A stretch of DNA of 64,000 nucleotides from Caballeronia udeis (lineage in GTDB: Bacteria; Pseudomonadota; Gammaproteobacteria; Burkholderiales; Burkholderiaceae), in NCBI RefSeq assembly GCF_001544555.2, contig NZ_FCOK02000004.1, positions 124,001 to 188,000 of the forward strand, read 5' to 3'. Under the pieces are notes generated by a model that searched no databases, had not been told where the DNA came from, and was given only the letters and a program-made list of their open reading frames with translations. Positions 16,534 to 28,985 of this stretch are shown here, piece after piece (position 1 is the stretch's first letter; the number at the start of each line of letters is the position of its first letter). The position numbers were made by a program, and so were the translations under genes.

Positions 16534-18990
16534 TCAGGACGTCACCGACAGCGGCTCCACATGCCAGATATGCTTCGCATATTCCGCAATGGTCCGGTCT
16601 GAAGAAAAAATCCCCATCCCGGCGACGTTTTCAATCGCACTGCGCGTCCACGCTTCCTTGTCGAGAAACTTCGCGTCGACGTCCGCCTGCGCTTTGTCGA
16701 AACTCTCAAAGTCCGCCAGCACCATGTAGTGGTCGCCCCAATCCACCAGCGTATGAAAGATGTCATAGAACCGATGCGGCTGGTCCGGCGAAAAATGCCC
16801 CAGCCGAATCTGGTCAAGCGCCATCTTCAGTTCGGGATTCTCCTCGTAGATATGACGCGGCCTGTATCCAGTCGCCCGCAGCGCGTCAATCTCCTCAGTC
16901 GAGTGCCCAAAGATAAACATGTTCTCGCGGCCAACGGCATCGCAAATCTCAATATTTGCGCCGTCCAGCGTCCCGATAGTCAACGCCCCGTTCAACGCAA
17001 GCTTCATGTTGCCCGTGCCTGACGCCTCGGTCCCCGCCATGGAAATCTGCTGCGATAAATCCGCCGCCGGAATGATCAGCTCGGCCACGCTCACCCCATA
17101 GTTCGGAATGAAACCGACTTTCAACCGGTCCCCGATCAACGGGTCGTTGTTGACCTTCTCCGCCACGTCGTTGATCAGCTTGATGATCGTCTTGGCCATC
17201 TTGTACGCCGACGCCGCCTTGCCGGCGAACATCACCACGCGCGGTGTCCACGCCTTCTCCGGCTGCTCGCGGATCCGGTTGTAGCGCACGATCACATGCA
17301 GGATGTTAAGCAACTGGCGCTTGTATTCGTGAATCCGCTTGACCTGCAAATCGAACAGCGCGTTCGGGTCAATAATCGCACCCGTCTCAAGCTTCGCGCG
17401 CGCAGCCAGCCGCACCTTGCTGGCAAACTTCGCGTCGTGGAAGGCTTTGGTGAACTCGGGGTCGTCGCGCCATTCACGCAGCCGGGCCAGCTCGAACAAG
17501 TCGGTCCGCCAGCGCGGCCCAAGCCGTTCATCGATCAATGACGACAGCGTCGGACTCGCCTGCGACAACCACCGTCGCGGCGTGATGCCGTTCGTTACGT
17601 TCGTGAACCGCTCGGGATACATGCGCGCGAAATCGGCGAAGATGTTTTGCGTCATCAACTGCGAATGCAGCTTCGACACACCATTCACCGTGTGGCTTGC
17701 AACAATGGCCAGATGCGCCATGCGCACGCGCCGCTGACCATATTCATCCACCAGCGAAATGCGGCGGATCAGGTCAACATCGCGCCCGAATTTTTCACCC
17801 ACCTGCTTGAGAAAATCCGCGTTGATGTCGAAGATGATCTCAAGGTGGCGCGGCAACAGCCGCGACAGCATCTCCACGTCCCAGGTTTCCAGCGCCTCGG
17901 GCATCAAGGTGTGGTTCGTGTACGAGAACATCTGCTGCACGAGCTTCCAGGCCTTGTCCCACGGCAGGTGATGCGTATCGACCAGCAAACGCATCAACTC
18001 GGGAATGGCCAGCACCGGATGGGTGTCGTTCAGGTGCACCGCCACCTTCTCCGCCAGCCGCCCAAAATGCGTGTGCGTGCGTTGATAGCGGCGAATCAGA
18101 TCCTGCATCGTCGCGGACACGAAGAAGTATTCCTGGCGCAAACGCAGTTCGCGGCCGGCCTGCGTGGAGTCGTCCGGATATAGCAGGCGCGACACGTGTT
18201 CGGACGTGTTCTTCGCTTCAACCGACCGCCGGTAATCGCCCTGGTTGAACGCGGACAGGTCGAATTCATCGGTCGCCCGCGCCGACCAGAGCCGCAATGT
18301 ATTGGTTGCGGTCGTGGCAAATCCGGGGATCACGGTGTCGTACGCCATGGCGTTCACGTGTTCCGTGTCGATCCATTCGGTCCGGTCGCCGTGACGTACC
18401 GTACTACCGCCAAAATGGATCACATAGTTCACTTCCGGGCGCGGAAACTCCCACGGATTGCCCGCGCGCAGCCAGTAATCGGGGGTTTCGACCTGATTGC
18501 CGTCCACGATGGTCTGCCGGAACATGCCGTATTCGTAGCGGATGCCGTAACCAAAACCGGGAATGCCCACGGTTGCCATGGAGTCGAGGAAGCACGCGGC
18601 GAGGCGGCCCAGGCCACCATTGCCAAGCGCCGCATCCGGCTCCAGGTTCTCGAGCGTATTGATATCTATGCCCAAGCCTGCGAGCGCGTCGCGGACTTCG
18701 TCGTGAATGCCCAGCGCCAGCAACGCGTTGGTGAAGGTCCGGCCGATCAGGAACTCCATCGACAGGTAGTAGACACGCTTGACGTCCTGCTCGTACTGCT
18801 GGCGCGTGGTCTTCATCCAGCGCGCCACCAGCCGGTCGCGGACCGCCAGTTCCGCTGCATGAAGCCAGTCGCGCGGCTGCGCGGTGACTGCGTCCTTGCC
18901 GACTCCGTACATGAGACGGTTGGAAATGGAGCGCCTGAGCGCATCAACGGTGCTGTTCAGCTGTTCGAATTCCAGGTCGACGGATGTCAT
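16534..18990 (-). CDS. glgP: Glycogen/starch/alpha-glucan phosphorylase
   Basis: 818 aa, full length. It releases glucose-1-phosphate from alpha-1,4-glucans using pyridoxal phosphate. The PLP-lysine region GTEASGTGNMKLALNGALTI is present near residue 660, as are NLEPDAALGNGGLGRLAACF near the N-terminus and TNHTLMPEALE mid-protein. Start set at 18990, with GGAGAG just upstream; a frame extension to 19020 is not supported. It stands alone here; no other glg gene is adjacent. Confidence 0.95.
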   Translation of the reverse strand: MTSVDLEFEQLNSTVDALRRSISNRLMYGVGKDAVTAQPRDWLHAAELAVRDRLVARWMKTTRQQYEQDVKRVYYLSMEFLIGRTFTNALLALGIHDEVRDALAGLGIDINTLENLEPDAALGNGGLGRLAACFLDSMATVGIPGFGYGIRYEYGMFRQTIVDGNQVETPDYWLRAGNPWEFPRPEVNYVIHFGGSTVRHGDRTEWIDTEHVNAMAYDTVIPGFATTATNTLRLWSARATDEFDLSAFNQGDYRRSVEAKNTSEHVSRLLYPDDSTQAGRELRLRQEYFFVSATMQDLIRRYQRTHTHFGRLAEKVAVHLNDTHPVLAIPELMRLLVDTHHLPWDKAWKLVQQMFSYTNHTLMPEALETWDVEMLSRLLPRHLEIIFDINADFLKQVGEKFGRDVDLIRRISLVDEYGQRRVRMAHLAIVASHTVNGVSKLHSQLMTQNIFADFARMYPERFTNVTNGITPRRWLSQASPTLSSLIDERLGPRWRTDLFELARLREWRDDPEFTKAFHDAKFASKVRLAARAKLETGAIIDPNALFDLQVKRIHEYKRQLLNILHVIVRYNRIREQPEKAWTPRVVMFAGKAASAYKMAKTIIKLINDVAEKVNNDPLIGDRLKVGFIPNYGVSVAELIIPAADLSQQISMAGTEASGTGNMKLALNGALTIGTLDGANIEICDAVGRENMFIFGHSTEEIDALRATGYRPRHIYEENPELKMALDQIRLGHFSPDQPHRFYDIFHTLVDWGDHYMVLADFESFDKAQADVDAKFLDKEAWTRSAIENVAGMGIFSSDRTIAEYAKHIWHVEPLSVTS

Positions 18991-19253
18991 CGAACTCTCC
19001 AGAAATGCATCGCTGGACAACGCGCTAGGTGCGAGCCGCGTTCTGTCAAGCGGGACGGGGCCGGGTGAACAGGCAGGTTACGCTATTTTTATTTTTTTGG
19101 TAATGGCCCCCAGCTGCCGTGGAATCGGCACGACAGCCGCCGGCAGTCCGTCCTTTTGTCGCATTTCCGTCATCGTGAACAGCCCGGCTGATCCCGGAAC
19201 AGAATTGTTAAATTATTTTGGTTTCCTGATCATTGTCCCGTTAGAACGCGGAT

Positions 19254-19817
19254 TCATGCCGCCGCGCGGTGGTTTTCCGCCAGCCTTTCGATTAGCTGAA
19301 TATAGTGGTCGAGCGGGGGCGTAACGCGCTCGGGGCGCTTGGCGAGGTCATCCCAGCGGCGCAATGAAAGCGCGTCTTGCGCGAAAGGTTTGGACAGAAA
19401 AACGTCCGCCTCCTCCTTGCTGAATATGCCGCCTTGCAGTTTCAGGCTACGGACCGAATCCGCGGATAGTGTCGAGAAATAGCCGTCGTCAATGGCACAT
19501 AAACAGCGTTTCGCGTCCACGTGCAGGCGGATCGGCTCGAGCACGGCATTGCCGAACAACGGCCGCAGGAACGGCAGCGCGAAATATTGGTGCAGGTCGT
19601 CAATACCCCGCTCGCTCGGCGTCTCGCCCTGGAGATTCAGCAAGTGGCCCAGGTCGTGCAAAAACGCCGCGCCCACGAGTGTTTCGTCAGCGCCCGCTTC
19701 CTCGGCCAGTGCCGCCGTCTGCAACGCGTGCTGGAGTTGCGTGACCGGTTCACCGCTATAGGCAATGGCGCCGTAGGTATCGAAGAGATGCCGGATGTCA
19801 GTAAGCGTAAGCGCCAT
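19254..19817 (-). CDS. PhnZ-like HD-domain phosphonate oxygenase
   Basis: 187 aa. HD-fold protein with the pattern of PhnZ, the diiron mixed-valent oxygenase that cleaves (R)-2-amino-1-hydroxyethylphosphonate to glycine and phosphate. Y20, E23, H30, H54-D55 and H58 (YSGEPVTQLQH; FLHDLGHL) fall at a constant offset of four from the residues I recall as Y24, E27, H34, H58-D59 and H62 of PhnZ. It lies 3 bp after phnY and ends the phnA-phnY operon. The alpha-ketoglutarate hydroxylase PhnY* that makes the known substrate is not in this window, so its physiological substrate is open. Confidence 0.82.
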   Translation of the reverse strand: MALTLTDIRHLFDTYGAIAYSGEPVTQLQHALQTAALAEEAGADETLVGAAFLHDLGHLLNLQGETPSERGIDDLHQYFALPFLRPLFGNAVLEPIRLHVDAKRCLCAIDDGYFSTLSADSVRSLKLQGGIFSKEEADVFLSKPFAQDALSLRRWDDLAKRPERVTPPLDHYIQLIERLAENHRAAA

Positions 19818-19820
19818 GAT

Positions 19821-22585
<2,765 letters not shown>

Positions 22586-22640
22586 CTAACCGTTACTGCC
22601 AGGCACAAGATTCCATATTTTGATGCACAACACCAATATT

Positions 22641-22652
22641 TGCCACATTTTT
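22641..22652. promoter_or_regulatory. 12-mer shared with the phnS/phnW promoter region
   Basis: TGCCACATTTTT stands about 100 bp before phnA and recurs exactly at 26859-26870 between phnS and phnW. A common site in two promoter regions of one regulon is a candidate operator for the local DeoR-type regulator. Confidence 0.45.
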
Positions 22653-22661
22653 CGCCGCAAG

Positions 22662-22697
22662 CCGGTCCCGAAAAATGGGATTTTCGGCGGGACCCGG
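22662..22697 (-). terminator. Hairpin after phnV, before phnA
   Basis: CCGGTCCCG (22662-22670) and CGGGACCCGG (22688-22697) pair over nine bases with one bulge. It begins six bases past the phnV stop on the minus strand and is followed by a modest AT-rich run, so it may separate phnSTUV from phnA transcription. Confidence 0.45.
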
Positions 22698-22702
22698 CTG
22701 GA

Positions 22703-23542
22703 TCAGACCATTCGCCGCCGTGGCACTTTTGCCGCGATCAGCAACAATGCAGCGAGCGAGACGGCCAGCAAGATCAGCGAAAGCGCCGACGCCGGCAAGT
22801 AATAACCGCGGTTCACCTGCCCGACCACCACGATGGGCACGGTCGCAAAACCCGGGGGATAGACGGTCAGCGTCGCGCCGAGTTCGCCCAGCGATAAAGC
22901 GAACCCCAGTGCAAGGCTCGCGCGGATCGCGGGGACAAGCTGCGGCAGGACAACGCGTGAGAGGACCATCGAAGGCGGCGCGCCGAGACTGGCTGCCGCT
23001 TCGCGCAGGATCGTGAGTTCGGGGCGCAGCGCAGCGGCTGCGCATCTATAACAAAAGGGCAGCACGAGCGCGAGCTGCACCAGCACCACGATTGCCGCCG
23101 ACCCCGAGATGTCCAGCGGTTTCTTGTGGTACGCAATCAACACGGACAACCCGAGCACGACGCTCGGCACGCCATTGGGCATCATCGCAATGGTGTCGAC
23201 CCACGCGCCCACGCCGCGGCGGTCGCGGCCTTCCAGAGCCAAGGCAAGCCAGAGGCCAAGCACGGTGCCCAGCACCGCGACGCCGAAGCCGACTTCAAGG
23301 CTCGTGGTCAATGCATCGAAGTCGCTTCCACTCAGGCGTTCGAACCAGCGCATGCTGAAACCGTCGGGAAAGATGGTCCCCGACCAGTGCGACGCCACAC
23401 TCGAAAGCGCGACCACGATCACCGGCAACACGAACAGCCAGAAGCACAGCAGCGCGGCAAAACCCGTGAATGCCCACGCGCCAATCCGCTTCAGCGAATG
23501 CGGCTTCGAAGTCGTGGCGGGCAGCGTGAAATCAGTTGCCAT
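22703..23542 (-). CDS. phnV: AEP ABC transporter permease PhnV-like
   Basis: 279 aa, inner-membrane permease with about six transmembrane segments. The EAA loop is around REAAASLGAPPSMVLSRVVL. Start at 23542 (GGGAGGC five bases upstream) and overlapping the preceding permease gene by 11 bp. Together with PhnS, PhnT and PhnU it would import 2-aminoethylphosphonate. Family-level evidence is of the putrescine/Fe3+/AEP permease type; the AEP specificity is taken from the cluster. Confidence 0.88.
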   Translation of the reverse strand: MATDFTLPATTSKPHSLKRIGAWAFTGFAALLCFWLFVLPVIVVALSSVASHWSGTIFPDGFSMRWFERLSGSDFDALTTSLEVGFGVAVLGTVLGLWLALALEGRDRRGVGAWVDTIAMMPNGVPSVVLGLSVLIAYHKKPLDISGSAAIVVLVQLALVLPFCYRCAAAALRPELTILREAAASLGAPPSMVLSRVVLPQLVPAIRASLALGFALSLGELGATLTVYPPGFATVPIVVVGQVNRGYYLPASALSLILLAVSLAALLLIAAKVPRRRMV

Positions 23543-24431
23543 TACGGCCTCCCGTGCGTCGATTGACTCGTCTGTAGAGCGCATACAACGAGAGCGACAT
23601 CGCCAGCATGACGACAGCGCCGGCGGCTGCCGTCGGCAAGTCGAGGTCGACCGTGGCCGAGCTATAGATGGCCATCGGCAATGTGATCAGATGCGCGCTG
23701 CCGAGCACCAGCAGAATGCCGAACTCATTGAGCGTCAGCAGGAAGCACAGGATCGTGCCCGCCGCAATGCCGGGCCACGCGAGCGGCAGGATGACCTTGA
23801 ACGCGACCATCCAGCCGTTCGCGCCAAGGCTCTTGGCGGCTTCGATCAGGCGCGTGTCGAGCGTCGCGAACGACGCGAGCGTGGGGCGCACGACGAACGG
23901 CGCGTAGAACACGACTTCCGCAAGAATCACGCCGCCAATACCGAACAAGAAGTTGAGCGGCGGGTCCTGCAGGTTGAACAGCCGCTGCAAGCCGATGCTC
24001 ACCGACCCCTGCGAGCCATATAAGAAGATCAGCGTGAACGCGACCAGGAATGACGGGAACGCAACGAATAATTCGAGAAATCGAGTAACGAGCTTTGCGC
24101 CGGGGAACGGCTTGAAAAACAGCATGGCAGCGAGCAGCACACCGAGCACTGAAGCGAGTGTCGCACTGGCGAACAGGATGCCGAGCGTTGTGCCGACCAC
24201 CCCACTGGTCTCGGGATTGCTGAAGAACGCGGTGTAGGCATGAAAGCTCACGCCATGCGCACCGCTCATGCTGAGAATCAGGAGTTGCAGCAGCGGATAG
24301 ATGACCAGCGGACCCAGAATAACAACGAGAATGAACCACAGGTGCCATTGCGCCAGCCGTTCGCGACGCCGCTTCGCGGCCGTATGCGCGACGTCGTCGA
24401 CTACATGCTCACTCACTGATAAGGACGACAT
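23532..24431 (-). CDS. phnU: AEP ABC transporter permease PhnU-like
   Basis: 299 aa permease with a ~35-residue cytosolic N-terminus and six predicted membrane segments; the EAA loop reads EAAKSLGANGWMVAFKVILP. Start 24431 is preceded by GAGGTTGACG and overlaps the phnT gene end by 23 bp, consistent with coupled translation. Forms the channel with PhnV (inference from family). Confidence 0.88.
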   Translation of the reverse strand: MSSLSVSEHVVDDVAHTAAKRRRERLAQWHLWFILVVILGPLVIYPLLQLLILSMSGAHGVSFHAYTAFFSNPETSGVVGTTLGILFASATLASVLGVLLAAMLFFKPFPGAKLVTRFLELFVAFPSFLVAFTLIFLYGSQGSVSIGLQRLFNLQDPPLNFLFGIGGVILAEVVFYAPFVVRPTLASFATLDTRLIEAAKSLGANGWMVAFKVILPLAWPGIAAGTILCFLLTLNEFGILLVLGSAHLITLPMAIYSSATVDLDLPTAAAGAVVMLAMSLSLYALYRRVNRRTGGRNGN

Positions 24432-25506
24432 CGTCAACCTCATGGCGTAGGGAAACGCGCGCGCCCTTCACGGGCATCGGGCCGTGGGCACGCTGCATGG
24501 TGACGAGCACCGGCTGATCGGGGAGCGCGTCGATCATGACCGATACCGACAGGGCCGCGCCGTACCACTCCACCGAAGTAATAGTGCCGTGCAGCTGGGC
24601 ATCCCCAAGCGGCACGATCTTGAGGCACTCGGGACGCACGCACGCGACATGCTCGCGATCGTCATGTCGGGCGTCTCCGATGGGGAACATGATGGACGGC
24701 GGCAACAGGTTCGCCGCGCCAAGATAGCGCGCGACGAACGCGTCCTTCGGGTTGTCGTAGAGTTCGCGCGGCGTGCCGAGTTGCGCAATGCGGCCATCGC
24801 GCATCAGCAACGTGCGGTCGGAGAGCACGAGCGCGTCGTCCTGGTCATGCGTGACGCATACGATGGTCAGGTTCGGCAAACGCTCATGCAACGCCTTGAG
24901 TTCAGTCCGGACCGAGGCGCGCAGGTTGGCGTCGAGTGCGGACAGCGGCTCGTCCAGCAGCAGCACATCCGGCTCGATCACCAGCGCCCGCGCCAGGGCC
25001 ACGCGCTGCTGCATGCCGCCCGACAACTGCGCGGGCATCACGTGCCCCGCGTCGCCGAGCTGCACGAGCTTGAGCGCATCGGCTACGCGCCGTGCGATCT
25101 CCCCTGCTTTCAGACGCCGCGCCCGCAGACCGAACGCGACGTTGTCATACACCGACAGATGCGGAAACAGCGCATAACTTTGAAACAGCAAGCCGAGATT
25201 GCGCTTGAACGGCGGCACGTGCGTGAGGTCACGCCCCGCCACCGTCAACGTCCCCGCCAGTCCGTCCGCCTCGATGAAGCCCGCGATAAACCGCAGCAAC
25301 GTGGTCTTGCCGCATCCGCTGCGGCCAAGCACGGTCAGCAGCTCCCCGCGCTCGATGGTCAATGACAGGTCATCGAGCACGGTGCGTGTGCCGAAGCGCA
25401 CGCTCAGCCGGTCGATACGCACGCCGCCGTGCGCATGCTGATCTGAATCCACGGCGGCGGCTTCACGAGCGGCCGGAGCCAGCGTCAAAGTGTTCACGGT
25501 TCGCAT
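24409..25506 (-). CDS. phnT: AEP ABC transporter ATP-binding protein PhnT-like
   Basis: 365 aa. Walker A GRSGCGKTT, signature LSGGMQQRVALARAL and Walker B VLLLDEPLSALD are intact, and a C-terminal TOBE-like regulatory part covers roughly residues 270-365. This long form is typical of the PotA/FbpC/PhnT branch. An N-terminal leader of about 28 residues precedes the conserved domain. Confidence 0.92.
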   Translation of the reverse strand: MRTVNTLTLAPAAREAAAVDSDQHAHGGVRIDRLSVRFGTRTVLDDLSLTIERGELLTVLGRSGCGKTTLLRFIAGFIEADGLAGTLTVAGRDLTHVPPFKRNLGLLFQSYALFPHLSVYDNVAFGLRARRLKAGEIARRVADALKLVQLGDAGHVMPAQLSGGMQQRVALARALVIEPDVLLLDEPLSALDANLRASVRTELKALHERLPNLTIVCVTHDQDDALVLSDRTLLMRDGRIAQLGTPRELYDNPKDAFVARYLGAANLLPPSIMFPIGDARHDDREHVACVRPECLKIVPLGDAQLHGTITSVEWYGAALSVSVMIDALPDQPVLVTMQRAHGPMPVKGARVSLRHEVDDVVLISE

Positions 25507-25568
25507 CCTTGAAAGCTTGGGGAAAACAGGACGAGCCCGAAGGTCAAGGCAGATTGAAGCTCAGACGC

Positions 25569-26663
25569 TCAGGACTTCGGCTTGACGACCTCGAGCTGCT
25601 TGTCGGAGTTGCCGATCACGTCGTTTTTCCAGCGCGTGGTCCACGCAGCCTTCTTCTCCATCACCTGGTTCCAGTCCACCGGAATCAGCTTCACGCCGGC
25701 TATTGCCTGCTTGACCGTCTCGCCGTTCTTGCCCGCCAGCGGTACGTCCGTGCGGCCCGGAATGCCGTAGATATCCGGCACCTTCGCCTGCACTTCCTTC
25801 GACATCAGGTAGTCCACCAGCTTCTTGCCTTCAGCCTGGTTCGGGCCGCCCTTGATCAGGCCGATTGCGTAGGGCAACTGGAACGTGGTCGGTGCTTCGC
25901 CGGGCTTGGCCGAGAGGAAGATCGGCTTGAGCGACAGGCCGCCGTTGGTCGAGTCGTCCAGGTCCATCTGCAGGTCGCCGTTGGCGAACGCGATCTCGTT
26001 ACGCGAGAGCAGGACGTCGAGATAACCCGTGCCCTTGGTGTGGAATTTTGCGCTCTTTTCCAGGTCCTTCAGGTAGTCGAACGCCTTGTCTTCGCCCATC
26101 AGCGCGCTTGTCAGGATGATCACGGCCATGCCGTCGCCGGCGGTGGCGGGATTCGAATAAGCCACCTTGCCGCTGAAGTCGGGTTGCAGCAGATCGCCAA
26201 AGGTCTTCGGTGCGGTCTTCGTGATTTCAGGGTTGATCGCGAACGAGAAATAGTTGTTCACGAAGGTCGCCCAGGCGCCGTCCGCAGCCTTGGCAATCGC
26301 CGGCACGTTCTTGTAGTTGACGCTCTGGTACGGCTGCAGCAAGCCGCTTTGCGAGGCCTGCTGAATGAACGGCGGCAGCGTGACGAGCACGTCCGCTTTC
26401 GGCGAATCCTTCTCCACGGTCGCGCGATTCACGACTTCCCCGCTGCCCGCGATCACGATATTGACCTTCACGCCTTCCTTCTTTTCGAAGGCCGGCAGTA
26501 CGTCCTTGTACAGGTTTTCCAGGCCGTCGGCGCTGTACAGCACGACTGCGTCGGCAGCAAAAGCCGGCACGGTCACAACGCTCGCGAAAGCGGCCACGGC
26601 CAGGGCCAGGGCCGGCAACACGCGCTTTGCAAAACGGGATGCGGGAAAGCGATTTTTCGTCAT
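25569..26663 (-). CDS. phnS: AEP-binding periplasmic protein PhnS-like
   Basis: 364 aa extracellular solute-binding protein. Signal peptide with cleavage after PAFA near residue 37, then the mature start ADAVVLYSADGLENLYKD. The start at 26663 is preceded by GGAG; the upstream frame extension to 26693 is not supported. The sequence follows the family-1 ABC-binding pattern (GTGYLDVLLSRNE, NGDLQMDLDDS). First gene of phnSTUV, divergent from phnW, and so probable AEP receptor. Confidence 0.9.
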   Translation of the reverse strand: MTKNRFPASRFAKRVLPALALAVAAFASVVTVPAFAADAVVLYSADGLENLYKDVLPAFEKKEGVKVNIVIAGSGEVVNRATVEKDSPKADVLVTLPPFIQQASQSGLLQPYQSVNYKNVPAIAKAADGAWATFVNNYFSFAINPEITKTAPKTFGDLLQPDFSGKVAYSNPATAGDGMAVIILTSALMGEDKAFDYLKDLEKSAKFHTKGTGYLDVLLSRNEIAFANGDLQMDLDDSTNGGLSLKPIFLSAKPGEAPTTFQLPYAIGLIKGGPNQAEGKKLVDYLMSKEVQAKVPDIYGIPGRTDVPLAGKNGETVKQAIAGVKLIPVDWNQVMEKKAAWTTRWKNDVIGNSDKQLEVVKPKS

Positions 26664-26989
26664 GGTGCTAGTTCTCCGGGATAGCGGATACAACCAGGTG
26701 GCGTGAGGTTAGATGCACGTTTGGCACGTTTTTCTAAACATCGGCTCGATTCTTTTAAGTCCGATGCGTCTGATGATTCATTGGTGCGGCATCCCGAATT
26801 TCAGTCCGCCAGCAGCCCGAACGAAGAATCACAGAACTTCATGACAGCGACATGACGATGCCACATTTTTCCAACAAAGAACACATTTCGCCAAAAATAC
26901 GACGTAGACTATTTCATGCCTGCCGAACGATGCGAAGTCGTCGACGAAGCCATCGAAACGGCGCTTGAAAGCTATGAATGGAGAAAAAC
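26664..26989. promoter_or_regulatory. Divergent promoter region between phnS and phnW
   Basis: About 325 bp without a gene. It contains TGCCACATTTTT at 26859-26870 (shared with the phnA promoter region) and, 10 bp further on, CACATTTCGCC, which resembles the CACATTTTTCGCC beginning at 22644. The rest is AT-rich without a motif I can name. Confidence 0.5.
26859..26870. promoter_or_regulatory. 12-mer shared with the phnA promoter region
   Basis: Second exact copy of TGCCACATTTTT, about 120 bp before phnW and 195 bp before phnS. Candidate operator site of the phosphonate regulon. Confidence 0.45.
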
Positions 26990-28105
26990 GTGATCAACGG
27001 AAGCGACCCGATTTTGCTGACCCCTGGCCCACTGACAACCTCGCCTGCCACTCGTCAGGCGATGCTGCGCGACTGGGGTTCCTGGGACGCGGCTTTCAAC
27101 CGGATGACAAGCGACATCTGCCGCGATCTCCTCACGATCGTGTCCGGCCAAAAAGATTTTGTGTGTGTCCCCATGCAAGGCAGCGGCACGTTTTCCGTGG
27201 AAGCCGCGCTCGGCTCGCTCGTGCCGCGCGATGCGGTCGTGCTCGTGCCGAACAACGGCGCGTACTGCACACGCTTACTGAAAATACTCGAGCGGTTGGG
27301 CGTGGCGTCAGTAGAACTGAAGTTTCGCGATGACGAGCCGGCCAGCGTCGCGCGGATCGAAGAGATGTTTCGCCGCGAGCCGCGCATTACGCACGTGGCG
27401 CAGGTGCATCTGGAAACAAGCGCAGGCTTGCTGAACCCGCTCGACGAGATTGCGGCGCTGTGCAAGCAACATGGCAAGAGCCTGATCGTCGACGCGATGA
27501 GTTCGTTCGGGGCCTTGCCTATCGATGTATCGAAGGGCGGCATTGATGCGGTGATTTCCGCCAGCGGCAAGTGTCTCGAAGGCGTGCCGGGAATGGGCTT
27601 CGTGATCGTGCGGCGCGCGCTGCTGGAAGCATCGGCGGGCAATTCGCGCTCGCTCGCACTCGATCTCCACGATCAATACGCGTACATGATGAAGACCACG
27701 CAATGGCGTTTTACGCCGCCTACGCATGTGGTCGCCGCGTTGCGCGCGGCGCTCGATCAGTTCATCGCGGAAGGGGGGCAGCCGGCGCGTGGCGCGCGGT
27801 ATCGTAACAATTGCTCGGCGTTGATCGACGGCATGGCGTCGCTGGGTTTCAAGCCGTTCCTGGATGCTGCGGTGCAAGCGCCGGTGATTGTCACGTTCCA
27901 TGCGCCGAACGATCCGGCCTACGATTTCAAGCGTTTTTATGAAGCCGTGCGCGAGGCGGGGTATGTGCTCTATCCGGGCAAGCTGACGGAAGTGGAGACC
28001 TTCCGCGTGGGGTGCATCGGAGCCATCGATGCAAACGAAATGTGTAACGCGGTAGCGGCCATCGGGCGGGCGCTGGGCACGCTGCACGTGCGTCTGGCAG
28101 CATGA
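26990..28105 (+). CDS. phnW: 2-aminoethylphosphonate-pyruvate transaminase
   Basis: 371 aa from GTG at 26990, where GGAG sits six bases upstream; the ATG at 26978 (375 aa) overlaps that ribosome site. PLP-dependent class V aminotransferase converting AEP plus pyruvate to phosphonoacetaldehyde plus alanine. It opens with [19 protein letters not shown] and has the Asp of [14 protein letters not shown] and the PLP lysine in [16 protein letters not shown], all characteristic of PhnW. First catabolic step of the cluster, divergent from the importer. Confidence 0.94.
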   Translation: MINGSDPILLTPGPLTTSPATRQAMLRDWGSWDAAFNRMTSDICRDLLTIVSGQKDFVCVPMQGSGTFSVEAALGSLVPRDAVVLVPNNGAYCTRLLKILERLGVASVELKFRDDEPASVARIEEMFRREPRITHVAQVHLETSAGLLNPLDEIAALCKQHGKSLIVDAMSSFGALPIDVSKGGIDAVISASGKCLEGVPGMGFVIVRRALLEASAGNSRSLALDLHDQYAYMMKTTQWRFTPPTHVVAALRAALDQFIAEGGQPARGARYRNNCSALIDGMASLGFKPFLDAAVQAPVIVTFHAPNDPAYDFKRFYEAVREAGYVLYPGKLTEVETFRVGCIGAIDANEMCNAVAAIGRALGTLHVRLAA

Positions 28106-28137
28106 AACAAGCGCCGCGACACGTGAACCCCTGGCAC

Positions 28138-28893
28138 TCAGGCGATCACCAGCTCCGGCCCGCGCGCGGCGATGGCACGGCGCATGGCTTTGTCGGGCGC
28201 GACTTCGGTGATGAGGTAACGCGCCTTCTCGAAGTCGCGGATACGCACGGGCGTGACGTTGCCGAACTTCGAGTTGTCCGCGACGATAACCGCCGCGCCC
28301 GCCGCCAGGATCATGCGGCTGCGCACTTCGGCGGCGAGACGCGAGTAGTCGGTCAGGAAGCCTTCGGGCGTGATCGCGCCCGCGCCGACAAATGCGAAGT
28401 CCACGTGATATTGCGAAAGTTGCTGGACGGTGTCCAGCCCGAATACCGCGTCCTCGTTGTCCGAGAGCTCACCGCCGAACAGCGTGACCTTGTTGTCGTT
28501 GTGGCGGCCGAGCAGCAGCGCGATGCGCCAGTCGTTGGTGTAGACCATCAAGCGGTGCCGGTCGCCCAGTGCGCGCGCGACGGCTTGGGTCGTGCTGCCC
28601 GAGTCGATGATCACCGACGCGCCGTCCGGTACGAGTTGCGCGGCACGTTCCCCGATCGCGCGCTTGGCGGCTGCGTTCGCCGCTTCGCGCACGTCGAGAT
28701 CAGGCTCCCGCCGGTCGTTGGACAGCGCACCGCCATGGGTGGTCGCGATCAGGCCGCGCTCGGCAAGAGCGTTGAGGTCGCGCCTGATGGTCTCGCGCGA
28801 CACGTCGAGTGCGCGGACGAGCTCGGCGACCGACAACGCGCCGTTCTTCGACAACTCCGACAGGATGTATTGATGACGTTGTTCGGCGAGCAT
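28138..28893 (-). CDS. DeoR-family transcriptional regulator
   Basis: 251 aa from the ATG at 28893; the upstream frame extension to 28983 is not protein-like. The N-terminal DeoR helix-turn-helix reads YILSELSKNGALSVAELVR, then ALDVSRETIRRDLNAL. The C-terminal sugar-isomerase-like sensor has DSGSTTQAVARAL and GVGAG-like FAFVGAGAITPEG. It lies between phnW and the FAD oxidoreductase gene and is divergent from the latter, so it probably represses the AEP genes. Effector is probably a phosphorylated or phosphonate compound (inference). Confidence 0.92.
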   Translation of the reverse strand: MLAEQRHQYILSELSKNGALSVAELVRALDVSRETIRRDLNALAERGLIATTHGGALSNDRREPDLDVREAANAAAKRAIGERAAQLVPDGASVIIDSGSTTQAVARALGDRHRLMVYTNDWRIALLLGRHNDNKVTLFGGELSDNEDAVFGLDTVQQLSQYHVDFAFVGAGAITPEGFLTDYSRLAAEVRSRMILAAGAAVIVADNSKFGNVTPVRIRDFEKARYLITEVAPDKAMRRAIAARGPELVIA

Positions 28894-28985
28894 CGAGTAC
28901 GGCCGGGCATGCCGGCAATGAATGAACGGGCAAAGGGATAAACACGGGACCGCGCGTATTGTAGTACGCGAAGGCCGCCACACGG

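Noticed and set aside
19021-19253. AT-rich T-run near 19085 as a terminator for phnZ
   Set aside because: No convincing stem precedes the T-run in the right orientation; more likely part of the glgP promoter region.
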